Shown: positions 37,123-47,929 of the stretch, in pieces
Layout: every line of letters starts with the position of its first letter
How positions within the stretch are numbered: the first letter of the stretch is position 1
Assembly (NCBI RefSeq): GCF_001442535.1
Contig: NZ_CP013141.1
Coordinates: 4,583,074-4,644,687 of the forward strand
DNA: 61,614 nucleotides
DNA from: Lysobacter antibioticus
GTDB lineage: Bacteria; Pseudomonadota; Gammaproteobacteria; Xanthomonadales; Xanthomonadaceae
Reading direction: 5' to 3'
Translations under genes and position numbers: made by a program
The notes under the pieces: generated by a model
The model's input: the letters and a program-made list of their open reading frames with translations, nothing else
What the model was told of the DNA's origin: nothing
Database searches by the model: none

Positions 37123-39519
37123 TCACGTGCGCAACCGGGCGCCGTGTTCGCGTTCCACCGCCGCCGTCACTTCGGCCACGACCGCGTCCACATCCCGATC
37201 GGTCAGGGTGCGCGATTCATCCTGCAGAATCAAGCCCATAGCGAGACTCTTGAATCCGGTTTCCACGCCCTTGCCCTGGTAGCGGTCGAACAGGACCAGC
37301 TCGCGCAGACTGGGGCCGGCGGCGGCCTGAACGGTGGCCTGGATGGCCGACCACGCCACCGATTCGGCGACGATGAAGGCCCGATCGCGGCGCACCGAGG
37401 GGTATTTGGACAGCGCCGCGGCCCTGGGGATGGCGCGCTCGACCAGCGGCGCCAGGTCCAGCTCGAAAGCGACCACGTCCTGATCGAGGTCCAACGCCTT
37501 GAGCAGGCGCGGGTGCAGCTGGCCGATCCAGCCCAGGCGGCGCTGGGTGCTGCCGTCGACCCGGTAGACATCGGCCGAGCGGCCCGGGTGGGCCCAGGGC
37601 TGTTGCGACGGACGGTATTCCAGACGTGCACCGGCGGCGGCGGCCAGGCTGTCGAGGTCGCCGCGCAGGTCGTGGAAACCGGCCGGACGCGCGCTGGCGC
37701 CCCATTGTTCGGCCTGGACGTCGCCGCACACGGCCGCGGCGATGCGCTGGGTTTCCAGCGGCGAGGCGGCCGGGTTGGCCCGGAACACGTTGCCGAGCTC
37801 GAACAGGCGCACGCGCGACTGCTGGCGCGAGGCGTTACGGGCCAGGGCCGCGACCAGCCCCGGCAACAGCAGGGTGCGCATCACGCCGAGTTCGGCGCTG
37901 AGCGGGTTGGCCAGCGGCACCGCGCCCTCGCCGGCCTGCCACAGCCCCAGCCAGGCGGCATCGACGAAGGCGTAGTTGACCGCTTCCAGATAATCGCGCG
38001 CGGCCAACTGGCGGCGCACGGTGGCGGCGTCGACTCGGGTCTCGCTCGGGGCGACCAGGCGCGCGGAACCCGCCGGCAAGGTGGTCGGGATCCGGTCGTA
38101 ACCGTGGATGCGGGCGATTTCCTCGATCAGGTCTTCCTCGATCGCGATATCGAAGCGTCGGCTCGGCGGGGTCACCCGCCAGCCGTCGTCGCTGGCTTCG
38201 ACGGTCAGGCCGAGCGCACCGAGGATGCGCTCGACTTCGCTGCCGGCCACGGTCAGGCCCAGCACACGCGCCAGGCGCGCGCGTCGCAGCCTGACCGGTT
38301 GCGGGTGCGGCAAATGCTCCGGCAGCGCCGACTCGCTCAGCGGCCCCGGGGTGCCGCCGGCGATGTCGAGGATCAAACGGGTCGCGTATTCGATGGCGAT
38401 GCGCGGCAGCTCGGGATCGACGCCGCGCTCGAAACGGTGACCGGCGTCGGTGTGCAGGCCGAGCTTGCGGCCGCGGCCGATGATCGCGGCCGGGGCGAAA
38501 TGCGCCGCTTCCAGAAACACGTTGCGGGTCGCATCGGTGACCCGGCTGTCGAAGCCGCCCATGATGCCGCCGAGGGCGATCACACGCTGCGCGTCGCCGC
38601 TGCCGTCGGTGATCGCCAGGAACGACTCGTCGAGGCTCACGGTCTGGCCGTTGAGCAACTGGGTGGTCTCGCCGGCGCGGGCATGACGCACGCCGACCGG
38701 GCCCTGCAGGGTGTCGCGGTCGAAGGCGTGCATGGGCTGGCCGATTTCGAGCATCACGTATTGGGTGACGTCGACCAGCAGCGAGACCGGACGCACGCCG
38801 CTGCGGCGCAGGCGCTCGGCCATCCACACCGGGGTCGGCGTGGTCGCGTCGAGGCCTTCGATCACGCGGCCGCAATAACGCGGCACATCGGCGCCGGCGT
38901 CGAGCTCGACCTGCAGGCTCGCGGCGATGGCGGCCTGGACCGGCGCGATTTCCAGCGGACTCACCGCGCTGCTGGTGGCGGCGGCGACGTCGTAGGCGAT
39001 GCCGCGCACGCTGAAGCAGTCGGCGCGGTTCGGGGTCAGCTTGATCTCGATGCTGGCATCGGGCAGCGCGAGGTACTGCGCCAGCGGCGTGCCGACCAGG
39101 GCGTCGGACGGCAGCTCCAGCAGGCCCGAAGCGTCCGGGTCGACACCGAGCTCCTTAGCCGAGCACAACATGCCGAAGGACTCGACGCCGCGCAGCTTGG
39201 CGGCCTTGATCGCCAGGCCGCCGGGCAGCGATGCGCCCACCGTGGCCAAGGGCGCGATCAGGCCGGCGCGCGCGTTCGGCGCGCCGCAGACGATCTGCAC
39301 GGTGCCGTGGCCGGTATCGACCTGGCAGACCTGCAGGCGGTCGGCTTCGGGATGTTTCTCGGCGCTGACGATGCGGGCGACGACCACGCCGTCCAGCGAT
39401 TCGCCCAGGGCGACGACTTCTTCGACTTCCAGGCCGATCGCGGTCAACGTCGCAGCGAGCTGCTCGCGCGTGGCGGTGGTCGGCACATGCTGGCGCAGCC
39501 AGTTTTCGGAGAATTTCAT
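37123..39519 (-). CDS. pheT: phenylalanyl-tRNA synthetase beta subunit
   Basis: PheT forms the alpha2-beta2 enzyme with PheS and carries tRNA binding and editing. The 798-residue chain has the N-terminal tRNA-binding OB domain ([31 protein letters not shown] in outline), the B3/4 editing region with [17 protein letters not shown] [14 protein letters not shown], the B5 domain, and the C-terminal anticodon-binding FDX-ACB domain ending LRT. It follows pheS across a 131-bp gap that holds an imperfect palindromic repeat. Confidence 0.97.
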   Translation of the reverse strand: MKFSENWLRQHVPTTATREQLAATLTAIGLEVEEVVALGESLDGVVVARIVSAEKHPEADRLQVCQVDTGHGTVQIVCGAPNARAGLIAPLATVGASLPGGLAIKAAKLRGVESFGMLCSAKELGVDPDASGLLELPSDALVGTPLAQYLALPDASIEIKLTPNRADCFSVRGIAYDVAAATSSAVSPLEIAPVQAAIAASLQVELDAGADVPRYCGRVIEGLDATTPTPVWMAERLRRSGVRPVSLLVDVTQYVMLEIGQPMHAFDRDTLQGPVGVRHARAGETTQLLNGQTVSLDESFLAITDGSGDAQRVIALGGIMGGFDSRVTDATRNVFLEAAHFAPAAIIGRGRKLGLHTDAGHRFERGVDPELPRIAIEYATRLILDIAGGTPGPLSESALPEHLPHPQPVRLRRARLARVLGLTVAGSEVERILGALGLTVEASDDGWRVTPPSRRFDIAIEEDLIEEIARIHGYDRIPTTLPAGSARLVAPSETRVDAATVRRQLAARDYLEAVNYAFVDAAWLGLWQAGEGAVPLANPLSAELGVMRTLLLPGLVAALARNASRQQSRVRLFELGNVFRANPAASPLETQRIAAAVCGDVQAEQWGASARPAGFHDLRGDLDSLAAAAGARLEYRPSQQPWAHPGRSADVYRVDGSTQRRLGWIGQLHPRLLKALDLDQDVVAFELDLAPLVERAIPRAAALSKYPSVRRDRAFIVAESVAWSAIQATVQAAAGPSLRELVLFDRYQGKGVETGFKSLAMGLILQDESRTLTDRDVDAVVAEVTAAVEREHGARLRT

Positions 39520-39532
39520 GGGATCAGGCCGT

Positions 39533-39648
39533 GAATCGAGAATGGGGAATCGAGAATCGGAAAGGCATTACGCGGAAGTCTGGGAGTGAAGCCGGAAACG
39601 CAGCGCCGTGGCTCCTGCGATTCCCGATTCCCCATTCCCGATTCCCGC
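39533..39648. repeat. intergenic palindrome of GGGAATC-type units, copy 3
   Basis: GAATCGAGAATGGGGAATCGAGAATCGG at 39535-39562 faces CGATTCCCGATTCCCCATTCCCGATTCCC at 39618-39646. The arms are nearly perfect inverted repeats, so pheS-pheT mRNA would carry a strong stem between the two genes. Confidence 0.7.
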
Positions 39649-39650
39649 CG

Positions 39651-41050
<1,400 letters not shown>

Positions 41051-41410
41051 TTACGCCGCGAGCGCGCTCTTCGCCTTTTCGGCCAGCGCCGCAAAACCCT
41101 TCGCGTCGTGCACGGCGATGTCCGCCAGCACCTTACGGTCGAGGGTGATGCCAGCCTTCAGCATGCCGTTGATGAAACGGCTGTAGCTCAAGCCGTTGAT
41201 GCGGGCCGCCGCGTTGATGCGGGTGATCCACAGCGAACGGAAATTGCGCTTCTTCTGCTTACGACCGATGTAGGCGTACTGCAGAGCCTTCGTGACCGCC
41301 TGCTTGGCGACGCGGAAGACCTTGCGGCGGGCGTTGTAGTAGCCCTTGGCCTGCTTCAGGATTTTCTTGTGACGGGCTCGTGCCGTTACACCACGCTTAA
41401 CTCGTGCCAT
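41051..41410 (-). CDS. rplT: 50S ribosomal protein L20
   Basis: L20 binds 23S rRNA early in 50S assembly. The 119-residue chain shows the family sequence from [20 protein letters not shown] through [18 protein letters not shown] to the C-terminal [17 protein letters not shown] [20 protein letters not shown]. It starts 12 bases after rpmI. In E. coli L20 represses its own operon by binding mRNA ahead of rpmI; whether that holds here is unknown. Confidence 0.98.
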   Translation of the reverse strand: MARVKRGVTARARHKKILKQAKGYYNARRKVFRVAKQAVTKALQYAYIGRKQKKRNFRSLWITRINAAARINGLSYSRFINGMLKAGITLDRKVLADIAVHDAKGFAALAEKAKSALAA

Positions 41411-41422
41411 TTTCTATTCTCC

Positions 41423-41620
41423 TCACAAATACGGAAGCATGCGGTCCAGACGGCCAGCATCCTCGGCACGAACGTGGTTCGTCTGCCGCAGGTTGCGCTT
41501 CCGCTTGGTCGCTTTCTTGGTGAGGATGTGGCTCTTGTTGGCGTGGCCGCACTTGTACTTGCCGGAAGCGGTCTTCCGGAAGCGCTTGGCTGCCGCCCGA
41601 TTGGTCTTGATCTTGGGCAT
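41423..41620 (-). CDS. rpmI: 50S ribosomal protein L35
   Basis: L35 is a 65-residue 50S protein. The sequence [20 protein letters not shown] and the rest ([17 protein letters not shown], ending RLDRMLPYL) match the family. The start has GGAGGT-like CGAAAGGACATC just upstream. It lies between infC and rplT. Confidence 0.98.
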   Translation of the reverse strand: MPKIKTNRAAAKRFRKTASGKYKCGHANKSHILTKKATKRKRNLRQTNHVRAEDAGRLDRMLPYL

Positions 41621-42068
41621 TGCGATGTCCTTTCGGAGGTTTATGTCACTGGCCTGGGCGGTGGCACCGATGCGCGCAATGCGCTGGCCACACTTTCCGT
41701 CCTGCCCTTGCCGGCTTGTAAGTCGTTGATCTGAAACGAATCTACGACAGGTCCGTGATGCTGCATACAACAACCCCGGCGAACCGGGCCGCATAGTATG
41801 CGCGAGGCCGGAAGCTTACGCAAATCAGCGGCTTACGCGGGGCTTGCTTGGTGGCCGGCAGACTGGCCGGCGGGACCTGCCCACAGGGCCGGGACGGGGC
41901 CCGGCCAGGGCCGAATGCGCGAAACCTCCGCGCCGGCCCGGCCCCCGATCGGCGATCCGGGGCCGCCGGCGGCGAGCGCCACGGCCCGCTGCGCAGGCGA
42001 TCGGCGGCGCAGGTATCGCCGGCGTCGCGGCGATACGAACAGGGGCCGCTTTCGCGACCCCTGCAGGC
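41621..42068 (-). other. 448-bp spacer between infC and rpmI
   Basis: No gene is seen. Downstream of infC, CAGGGGTCGC-GAAA-GCGGCCCCTG forms a strong stem (about 42039-42063). CCCGG-TTCG-CCGGG followed by TTGTTGT lies at about 41775-41795. The length is unusual for this junction, which is short in E. coli, so a separate rpmI-rplT promoter or an L20-responsive leader may lie here. Confidence 0.4.
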
Positions 42069-42593
42069 TTACTGCTTTTTCTTCGGCGCGATCATCATGA
42101 CCATCTGCCGCCCTTCCAGGCGCGGACGCGACTCGACGACGATGTCCTCGCCCAGGTCGGCCTCGATCCGGGCCGCCATCTCGCGACCGAGTTCCTGATG
42201 GCTCATCTCGCGGCCACGGAAACGGATGTTGACCTTGACCTTGTCGCCCTCTTCCAGAAAACGGCGCATGTTGCGCAGCTTGATCTGGTAGTCGCCTTCG
42301 TCGGTCACCGGACGGAACTTGAGTTCCTTGATTTCGACCTGCTTCTGCTTCTTTTTGGCCGCATTGGCCTTCTTCTGCAGTTCGAACTTGTACTTGCCGA
42401 AGTCCATGATGCGGCACACCGGCGGATCGGCATTCGGCTGAATCTCGACAAGATCCAGCGCCTCGTCCTCGGCCATGCGCAAGGCTTCGTCGCGCGTAAG
42501 CACGCCGATCATTTCGCCATCGCTGCCGATCACGCGTACGCGCGGTACGCGGATCTCGTTGTTCTTACGATTCGGCTTCTCGGGGGTACTGAT
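42069..42593 (-). CDS. infC: translation initiation factor IF-3 (probable ATC start)
   Basis: IF-3 binds the 30S subunit and controls start-codon fidelity. The C-terminal domain shows [33 protein letters not shown] segments and ends MIAPKKKQ; the N-domain has [20 protein letters not shown]. No ATG occurs at a sensible place. A GGAG lies nine bases before ATC at 42593, giving a 174-residue protein starting (M)[12 protein letters not shown]; a TTG at 42608 and an ATT at 42602 are alternatives. Rare AUU/AUC starts are known for infC and allow IF-3 to repress itself. It follows thrS by 88 bases. Confidence 0.93.
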   Translation of the reverse strand: MSTPEKPNRKNNEIRVPRVRVIGSDGEMIGVLTRDEALRMAEDEALDLVEIQPNADPPVCRIMDFGKYKFELQKKANAAKKKQKQVEIKELKFRPVTDEGDYQIKLRNMRRFLEEGDKVKVNIRFRGREMSHQELGREMAARIEADLGEDIVVESRPRLEGRQMVMMIAPKKKQ

Positions 42594-42681
42594 TGTTGCA
42601 ATCTCCAAAGTGGATACGCTGTTTGCGCATCGGGCCGTCCCGGGCTCGGACCGGGACGGGATCTGTACGAGCTGCGCGCGG

Positions 42682-44583
42682 TTAGCCGACGTTCTCGCCG
42701 TTCAAACGCGAAGCGAACTCGGCGACGGTCATCGTCCCCAGGTCCTCCCCACCCCGCGTACGCACCGCAATCATGCCATTGTCCTTCTCGCGGTCGCCGG
42801 CCACAAGCAGGTACGGCACGCGCTGCAGCGTGTGCTCGCGAATCTTATAGCCGATCTTTTCGTTCCGCAAATCGGACTGGACCCGGAACCCTTGATTTGC
42901 AAGGAGTTTCCGGACCTCGTCCACATAATCGGCCTGGGCGTCGGTGATGTTCATCACGGTGGCCTGAACCGGGGCCAGCCAGGCCGGGAACTGGCCGGCG
43001 TGGTGCTCGATCAGGATGCCGATGAAGCGCTCCATCGAGCCGACGATGGCCCGGTGCAGCATGACCGGGGTCCGGCGCTGGCTGTTCTCGTCCACGTATT
43101 CCGCGCCCAGCCGGCCCGGCATCATGAAATCGACCTGCATCGTGCCGAGCTGCCAGGTCCGGCCGATCGCGTCCTTGAGGTGGTACTCGATCTTGGGGCC
43201 GTAGAAGGCGCCCTCGCCCGGCAGTTCCTGCCATTCGACCCCGCAGGCGCCCAGGGCGCTGCGCAGGGCCGCCTCGGCCTTGTCCCAGGTGGCGTCGTCG
43301 CCCAGGCGCGAGTCCGGGCGCAGGGCGATCTTGATCTGGATGTCCTCGAAGCCGAAATCGCTGTAGACCGCCAGGGCCTGGCGGTGGAACGCGGTGACCT
43401 CGGACTCGATCTGGTCTTCCAGGCAGAACACGTGGCCGTCGTCCTGGGTGAAGCCGCGCACGCGCAGGATGCCGTGCAGCGCGCCGGAGGGCTCGTTGCG
43501 ATGACAGGAGCCGAACTCGCCGTAGCGGATCGGCAGGTCGCGATAGCTGTGCAGACCCTGGTTGAACACCTGGACGTGGCCCGGGCAGTTCATCGGCTTG
43601 ACCGCGTAGGTGCGCTTCTCCGACTCGGTGAAGAACATGTTCTCCTTGTAGTTGTCCCAGTGGCCGGACTTCTGCCACAGCGACACGTCGAGGATCTGCG
43701 GGCAACGCACTTCGCCGTAGCCGCTGTCGCGGTAGACGCGGCGCATGTACTGCTCGACGACCTGCCAGATCGACCAGCCCTTCGGGTGCCAGAACACCAG
43801 GCCCGGCGCCTCTTCCTGCAGGTGGAACAGATCCTGCTGCTTGCCGATGCGGCGGTGGTCGCGCTTCTCGGCTTCCTCGATGCGCTGGATGTACGCCGCC
43901 AGCTGCTTCTTGTCGGCCCAGGCGGTGCCGTAGACGCGCTGCAGTTGCTCGTTCTTGGAATCGCCGCGCCAGTACGCGCCGGAGATGCGGGTGAGCTTGA
44001 AGGCCTTGAGGAAACGCGTGTTCGGCACGTGCGGGCCGCGGCACATGTCGACATATTCCTCGTGGTAGTACAGGCCCATCGCCTGCTCGTCGGGCATGTC
44101 CTCGACCAGGCGCAGCTTGTAGTCCTCGCCGCGCGACTGGAACACCGAAATGACCTCCTCGCGCGGCGTGACTTTCTTGATCACGTCGTAGTCCTTGTCG
44201 ATCAGCTGGACCATGCGCTGCTCGATCGCGGCCAGGTCCTCGGGCGTGAACGGGCGCTCGTACCAGATGTCGTAGTAGAAGCCTTCGTCGATGACCGGGC
44301 CGATCACCATCTTGGCGGTCGGGTACAGCTGCTTGACCGCGTGCCCGACCAGATGGGCGCAGGAGTGGCGGATGATCTCGACGCCTTCCGGGTCCTTGGG
44401 GGTGATGATGCGCAGCTTGGCGTCGTGGTCGATGCGGTCGCTGGCGTCGACCAGCTTGCCGTCGACCTCGCCGGCGACGGTCGCCTTGGCCAGGCCGGCG
44501 CCGATCGAGGCGGCGACGTCCATGACGGACACGGGATGTTCGAATTCGCGGCGGCTGCCGTCGGGGAGCGTAATGGCGATCAT
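42682..44583 (-). CDS. thrS: threonyl-tRNA synthetase
   Basis: ThrRS charges tRNA-Thr. The 633-residue enzyme has an N-terminal TGS domain ([24 protein letters not shown] in outline) and the editing domain with [16 protein letters not shown]. The class II core has [10 protein letters not shown] and [19 protein letters not shown]. The C-terminal anticodon domain ends in [11 protein letters not shown]. The start at 44583 is the conserved one; the open frame upstream has no similarity. The leader between 44584 and about 44940 contains a Thr-Thr leader peptide and a terminator, listed separately. Confidence 0.97.
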   Translation of the reverse strand: MIAITLPDGSRREFEHPVSVMDVAASIGAGLAKATVAGEVDGKLVDASDRIDHDAKLRIITPKDPEGVEIIRHSCAHLVGHAVKQLYPTAKMVIGPVIDEGFYYDIWYERPFTPEDLAAIEQRMVQLIDKDYDVIKKVTPREEVISVFQSRGEDYKLRLVEDMPDEQAMGLYYHEEYVDMCRGPHVPNTRFLKAFKLTRISGAYWRGDSKNEQLQRVYGTAWADKKQLAAYIQRIEEAEKRDHRRIGKQQDLFHLQEEAPGLVFWHPKGWSIWQVVEQYMRRVYRDSGYGEVRCPQILDVSLWQKSGHWDNYKENMFFTESEKRTYAVKPMNCPGHVQVFNQGLHSYRDLPIRYGEFGSCHRNEPSGALHGILRVRGFTQDDGHVFCLEDQIESEVTAFHRQALAVYSDFGFEDIQIKIALRPDSRLGDDATWDKAEAALRSALGACGVEWQELPGEGAFYGPKIEYHLKDAIGRTWQLGTMQVDFMMPGRLGAEYVDENSQRRTPVMLHRAIVGSMERFIGILIEHHAGQFPAWLAPVQATVMNITDAQADYVDEVRKLLANQGFRVQSDLRNEKIGYKIREHTLQRVPYLLVAGDREKDNGMIAVRTRGGEDLGTMTVAEFASRLNGENVG

Positions 44584-44793
44584 GGCGGGGTCTTCGTAGG
44601 CTTGAGCGTTGGGTGAGTGACCGCCCCGGCCGGCAGCGCCCCTGGCGAGGGCGGATCTGCGGCGGCGGCAGCGACCCGGAATCGGGAGTCGGTGCGAAAC
44701 AAACAGCGGGAAGCGGCGAAACCCGTCGAACCGCCCGGCGGGCGAGCCAGGATCGGGTGGCGCCAGTGGAAACGCCGACAAGCTGGCGGCAAG

Positions 44794-44814
44794 AAAAAAG
44801 CGCCGCGAAGGCGC
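44794..44814 (-). terminator. putative thrS attenuator
   Basis: On the minus strand GCGCC-TTCGC-GGCGC is followed by six T residues. It lies 26 bases after the stop of the Thr-Thr leader peptide and about 210 bases before thrS, the layout of a transcription attenuator. Confidence 0.7.
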
Positions 44815-44839
44815 CTGCATCTGCGGGGCCTCGGGCGAT

Positions 44840-44866
44840 TCAGCGATGGGCGCGGGTAGTGTCCAT
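44840..44866 (-). CDS. putative thrS leader peptide MDTTRAHR
   Basis: An 8-codon ORF reads Met-Asp-Thr-Thr-Arg-Ala-His-Arg, with adjacent Thr codons ACT and ACC, in the thrS leader. It ends just before a GC-rich stretch and the intrinsic terminator at 44794-44814. This arrangement is the signature of ribosome-mediated attenuation: stalling at Thr codons would favour an alternative fold and read-through into thrS. No obvious ribosome binding site is present, which is the main weakness. Confidence 0.5.
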   Translation of the reverse strand: MDTTRAHR

Positions 44867-44940
44867 GTCGCACGCTAGGCCGGCGGTTCGCGCGGGCCAC
44901 CTGGATTCGGGACGCGATCGGATGCCGCGTGATGACCGTA

Positions 44941-44969
44941 ATAGTTGGGGACGAGTGAGGACAAGTCAA
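44941..44969 (-). promoter_or_regulatory. possible thrS promoter
   Basis: TTGACT (44969-44964) and AACTAT (44946-44941) are separated by 17 bp on the minus strand, upstream of the leader peptide and downstream of the tRNA-Val terminator. The -35 is good and the -10 matches at three of six positions. Confidence 0.4.
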
Positions 44970-45016
44970 TGCGCTCAGCGTCCGCGCCGACCCAACACCC
45001 AGCCATCCGAAAACAG

Positions 45017-45042
45017 AAAGGCCCGGCTTGCGCCGGGCCTTT
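45017..45042 (-). terminator. intrinsic terminator after tRNA-Val
   Basis: AAAGGCCCGGC-GCAA-GCCGGGCCTTT forms an 11-bp stem whose 3' arm ends in TTT and continues CTGTTTTC. It separates tRNA-Val from the thrS promoter. Confidence 0.85.
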
Positions 45043-45053
45043 CGTCACCGAAT

Positions 45054-45128
45054 TGGTGGGCGGTACAGGGTTCGAACCTGTGACCCCTACCATGTCAAGG
45101 TAGTGCTCTACCGCTGAGCTAACCGCCC
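45054..45128 (-). tRNA. tRNA-Val (GAC)
   Basis: The 75-nt gene has acceptor stem GGGCGGT/ACCGCCC, D arm AGCTCAGCGGTAGAGC, anticodon stem CTACC/GGTAG with loop TTGACAT giving anticodon GAC, and T-loop GGTTCGAACCC. CCA is encoded. Confidence 0.97.
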
Positions 45129-45273
45129 GTCGCCGTCTTGCCTGAAACCTGCTGCAAACTCCCCGGCGAGGGGCGCGCAGTGTAGCCCAGCGCGAGACGA
45201 CCGACAACCGTTTTTTACATCCAGGCGACACCGGCATCGGCGACCGCCTCGGCGAGCCCGGAAACTCGCCGTG

Positions 45274-47304
45274 TCAGGCCGCGAACCCCGCGTCCTTGAG
45301 CCGGCGCAACTGGTCGCGCACCGCCGCGGCCTCCTCGAACTCCAGGTCGCGGGCGTGCTGGTACATCTGCTGCTCCAGGGCCTTGATCCGGGCGGCGAAC
45401 TGGGACGGGCTGAGCGCGGCATAGTCGGCGGCCTCGTCGGCGACCTTGCGCCCCTTGCCGCGGGCCTTGAGGCCGTCCGGATCGACGCGCGCGCCTTCCA
45501 TGACGTCGACGATGGTCTTGCTGACCGACTTGGGGGTGATGCCGTGTTCGGTGTTGTATTCGACCTGCTTGTGACGGCGGCGGTCGGTCTCCTCGATCGC
45601 CTTCTGCATGGAGTTGGTCACGCGGTCGGCGTACAGGATCGCCTTGCCGCGCAGGTTGCGCGCGGCGCGCCCGATGGTCTGGATCAGCGAACCGGCCGAA
45701 CGCAGGAAGCCCTCCTTGTCGGCGTCGAGGATCGCCACCAGCGACACCTCGGGCATGTCCAGGCCCTCGCGCAGCAGATTGATGCCGACCAACACGTCGA
45801 ACTTGCCCAGGCGCAGGTCGCGGATGATCTCGACGCGCTCGACGGTATCGATGTCCGAGTGCAGGTAGCGCACCTTGACCCCGTGCTCGGCGAGATACTC
45901 GGTGAGGTTTTCCGACATGCGCTTGGTCAGGGTCGTGATCAGCACGCGGTCGCCCATGGCGACGCGTTCGCGGATTTCGCCGAGCACGTCGTCGACCTGG
46001 GTCGCGACCGGCCGGATCTCGACCTCGGGATCGATCAGACCGGTCGGGCGCACCACCAGCTCGGTCACCTGCCCTTCCGACTTGCGCAATTCGTACGGCC
46101 CCGGCGTCGCCGAGACGAAGATCGAGCGCGGCGAACGACCCTCCCACTCTTCGAACTTCAAGGGCCGGTTGTCGAGCGCCGACGGCAGGCGGAAACCGAA
46201 TTCGACCAGGGTTTCCTTGCGCGAGCGGTCGCCCTTGTACATGGCGCCGATCTGCGGAATGGTCACGTGAGATTCGTCGATGACCAGCAGAGCGTCCGGC
46301 GGCAGATAGTCGAACAGGCACGGCGGCGGTTCGCCGGGCATGTGCCCGCTAAGGTGCCGCGAGTAGTTCTCGATGCCGTTGCAATAACCGACCTCGGCCA
46401 GCATCTCCAGATCGAACTGGGTGCGCTGGGCCAGGCGCTGGGCTTCGACCAGCCGGTTCTGCGCGTACAGCAGCTCCAGGCGCTCGCGCAATTCGTCCTT
46501 GATCGTTTCGATCGCATCGAGCACCGTGCGCCGGGTCGTCACGTAATGCGAACCGGGATAGATCGTGTAACGCGGGACCTTGCTCAAGGTTTCGCCGGTC
46601 AGCGGGTCGAACAAGGTCAGGTTCTCGATCTCGCCGTCGAACAGCTCGACGCGCAGGGCCTCCGAGTCGCTTTCGGCCGGATGCACGTCGATGACCTCGC
46701 CGCGCACGCGGTAGGTCGCGCGACGCAGTTCGGTGTCGTTGCGGGTGTACTGCATTTCGGTCAGGCGTCGAATCAGCTCGCGCTGGTCGATGCGCTCGCC
46801 CCGGACCATGTGCAGGACCATGCGGAAATATTCGTTCGGGTCGCCCAGGCCATAGATCGCCGACACGGTGCAGACGATGATCGCGTCGCGGCGTTCGAGC
46901 AGGGCCTTGGTCGCGGACAGGCGCATCTGCTCGATGTGCTCGTTGACCGAGCTGTCCTTCTCGATGAAGGTGTCGCTCGAGGGCACGTAGGCCTCGGGCT
47001 GGTAATAATCGTAATAACTGACGAAGTACTCGACCGCGTTATGCGGGAAGAACGCCTTGAACTCGCCGTACAGCTGCGCGGCGAGGGTCTTGTTCGGGGC
47101 CATCACCAGGGTCGGCTTCTGCACCGCCTGGATCACGTTGGCGACCGTATAGGTCTTGCCCGAACCGGTCACGCCGAGCAGGGTCTGCTGGGCCAGGCCG
47201 TTGTCGAACCCCTGGATCAGGCGCTCGATGGCCTGCGGTTGATCGCCCGCGGGCGAGTAAGGCGCGACCAGCTGGAAACCGGGGGACTGGGCGGAGTCGT
47301 CCAT
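45274..47304 (-). CDS. uvrB: excinuclease ABC subunit B
   Basis: UvrB is the damage-verifying helicase-like subunit of nucleotide excision repair. The 676-residue protein has Walker [11 protein letters not shown], the beta-hairpin region [23 protein letters not shown] in outline, Walker B as LLVIDESHV, and helicase motifs [16 protein letters not shown] and [11 protein letters not shown]-terminal UVR domain ([21 protein letters not shown]) binds UvrC. The start [23 protein letters not shown] fits the family. Confidence 0.98.
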   Translation of the reverse strand: MDDSAQSPGFQLVAPYSPAGDQPQAIERLIQGFDNGLAQQTLLGVTGSGKTYTVANVIQAVQKPTLVMAPNKTLAAQLYGEFKAFFPHNAVEYFVSYYDYYQPEAYVPSSDTFIEKDSSVNEHIEQMRLSATKALLERRDAIIVCTVSAIYGLGDPNEYFRMVLHMVRGERIDQRELIRRLTEMQYTRNDTELRRATYRVRGEVIDVHPAESDSEALRVELFDGEIENLTLFDPLTGETLSKVPRYTIYPGSHYVTTRRTVLDAIETIKDELRERLELLYAQNRLVEAQRLAQRTQFDLEMLAEVGYCNGIENYSRHLSGHMPGEPPPCLFDYLPPDALLVIDESHVTIPQIGAMYKGDRSRKETLVEFGFRLPSALDNRPLKFEEWEGRSPRSIFVSATPGPYELRKSEGQVTELVVRPTGLIDPEVEIRPVATQVDDVLGEIRERVAMGDRVLITTLTKRMSENLTEYLAEHGVKVRYLHSDIDTVERVEIIRDLRLGKFDVLVGINLLREGLDMPEVSLVAILDADKEGFLRSAGSLIQTIGRAARNLRGKAILYADRVTNSMQKAIEETDRRRHKQVEYNTEHGITPKSVSKTIVDVMEGARVDPDGLKARGKGRKVADEAADYAALSPSQFAARIKALEQQMYQHARDLEFEEAAAVRDQLRRLKDAGFAA

Positions 47305-47416
47305 CGTGCGATCCGAACGCGGGGGTCGACCAGTGTAGCCAACCGCGTCTCAACGGGTGAGATTGGGCCGCAGCCCCGCCGGGGACAGAACGCCGCGCAC
47401 GAGCCCCAAAATGGAA

Positions 47417-47442
47417 CGGCCCGCTCCGATGGGAGCGGGCCG
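47417..47442 (-). terminator. intrinsic terminator of the minor pilin operon
   Basis: CGGCCCGCTCC-CATC-GGAGCGGGCCG is followed by TTCCATTTT on the minus strand, 29 bases after the pilE stop. Confidence 0.85.
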
Positions 47443-47470
47443 ATTGCGGCTGGCCGGACGGATCCTGCCT

Positions 47471-47917
47471 TTACTTGTTCCAGCACTCCGCGGGCAGCGA
47501 AGACGGACCCTTCACCCCGGTGTTCGACAAGGTCATCGTCCCGCATTTGTCCTTGTTCTGCCCGGTCACGGTGCTCGGCACCGCCTGCAGGACGAAGCTG
47601 TTGGCGGTCACCGCTCCGCTGAAGGAGAGGGTGTAGTGCGCGGTGCCTTCCTTCGGCGACTGCGGCGGATTGTGGTAGATCTTGGTCAGGTCGGCGCCGA
47701 CATAGGTGTTGTTGGCCGTGTAGTAACGCTCCATCGCCTGCGCGCCCTCGGCCAGGTCCGACTTGACCTGACCGCGCCGGCTCTTGCGCACGCTGTCCTG
47801 ATAGGTCGGCACCGCGATGCCGACCAGAATGGCGACGATCGCGACCACCACCATGAGTTCCAACAGGGTGAAGCCCCGGCTCAGTCGCGCGATGGAACGG
47901 TTTCGGTAAGACGTCAT
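47471..47917 (-). CDS. pilE: type IV pilin-like protein PilE
   Basis: The 148-residue pseudopilin has the prepilin site RGFTLLELMVVVAIVAILVGIAVP (cleavage after Gly, Glu5 present). A globular domain follows with YYTANNTYVGADL and a C-terminal disulphide pair (DKCGTMTLSNTGVKGPSSLPAECW). It matches PilE-type minor pilins (ComP/PilE) that lie at the end of fimT-pilVWX-pilY1 clusters. It is the last gene of the operon, 12 bases after pilY1, and is followed by a terminator. Confidence 0.93.
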   Translation of the reverse strand: MTSYRNRSIARLSRGFTLLELMVVVAIVAILVGIAVPTYQDSVRKSRRGQVKSDLAEGAQAMERYYTANNTYVGADLTKIYHNPPQSPKEGTAHYTLSFSGAVTANSFVLQAVPSTVTGQNKDKCGTMTLSNTGVKGPSSLPAECWNK

Positions 47918-47929
47918 GTCGGTCCCCTG

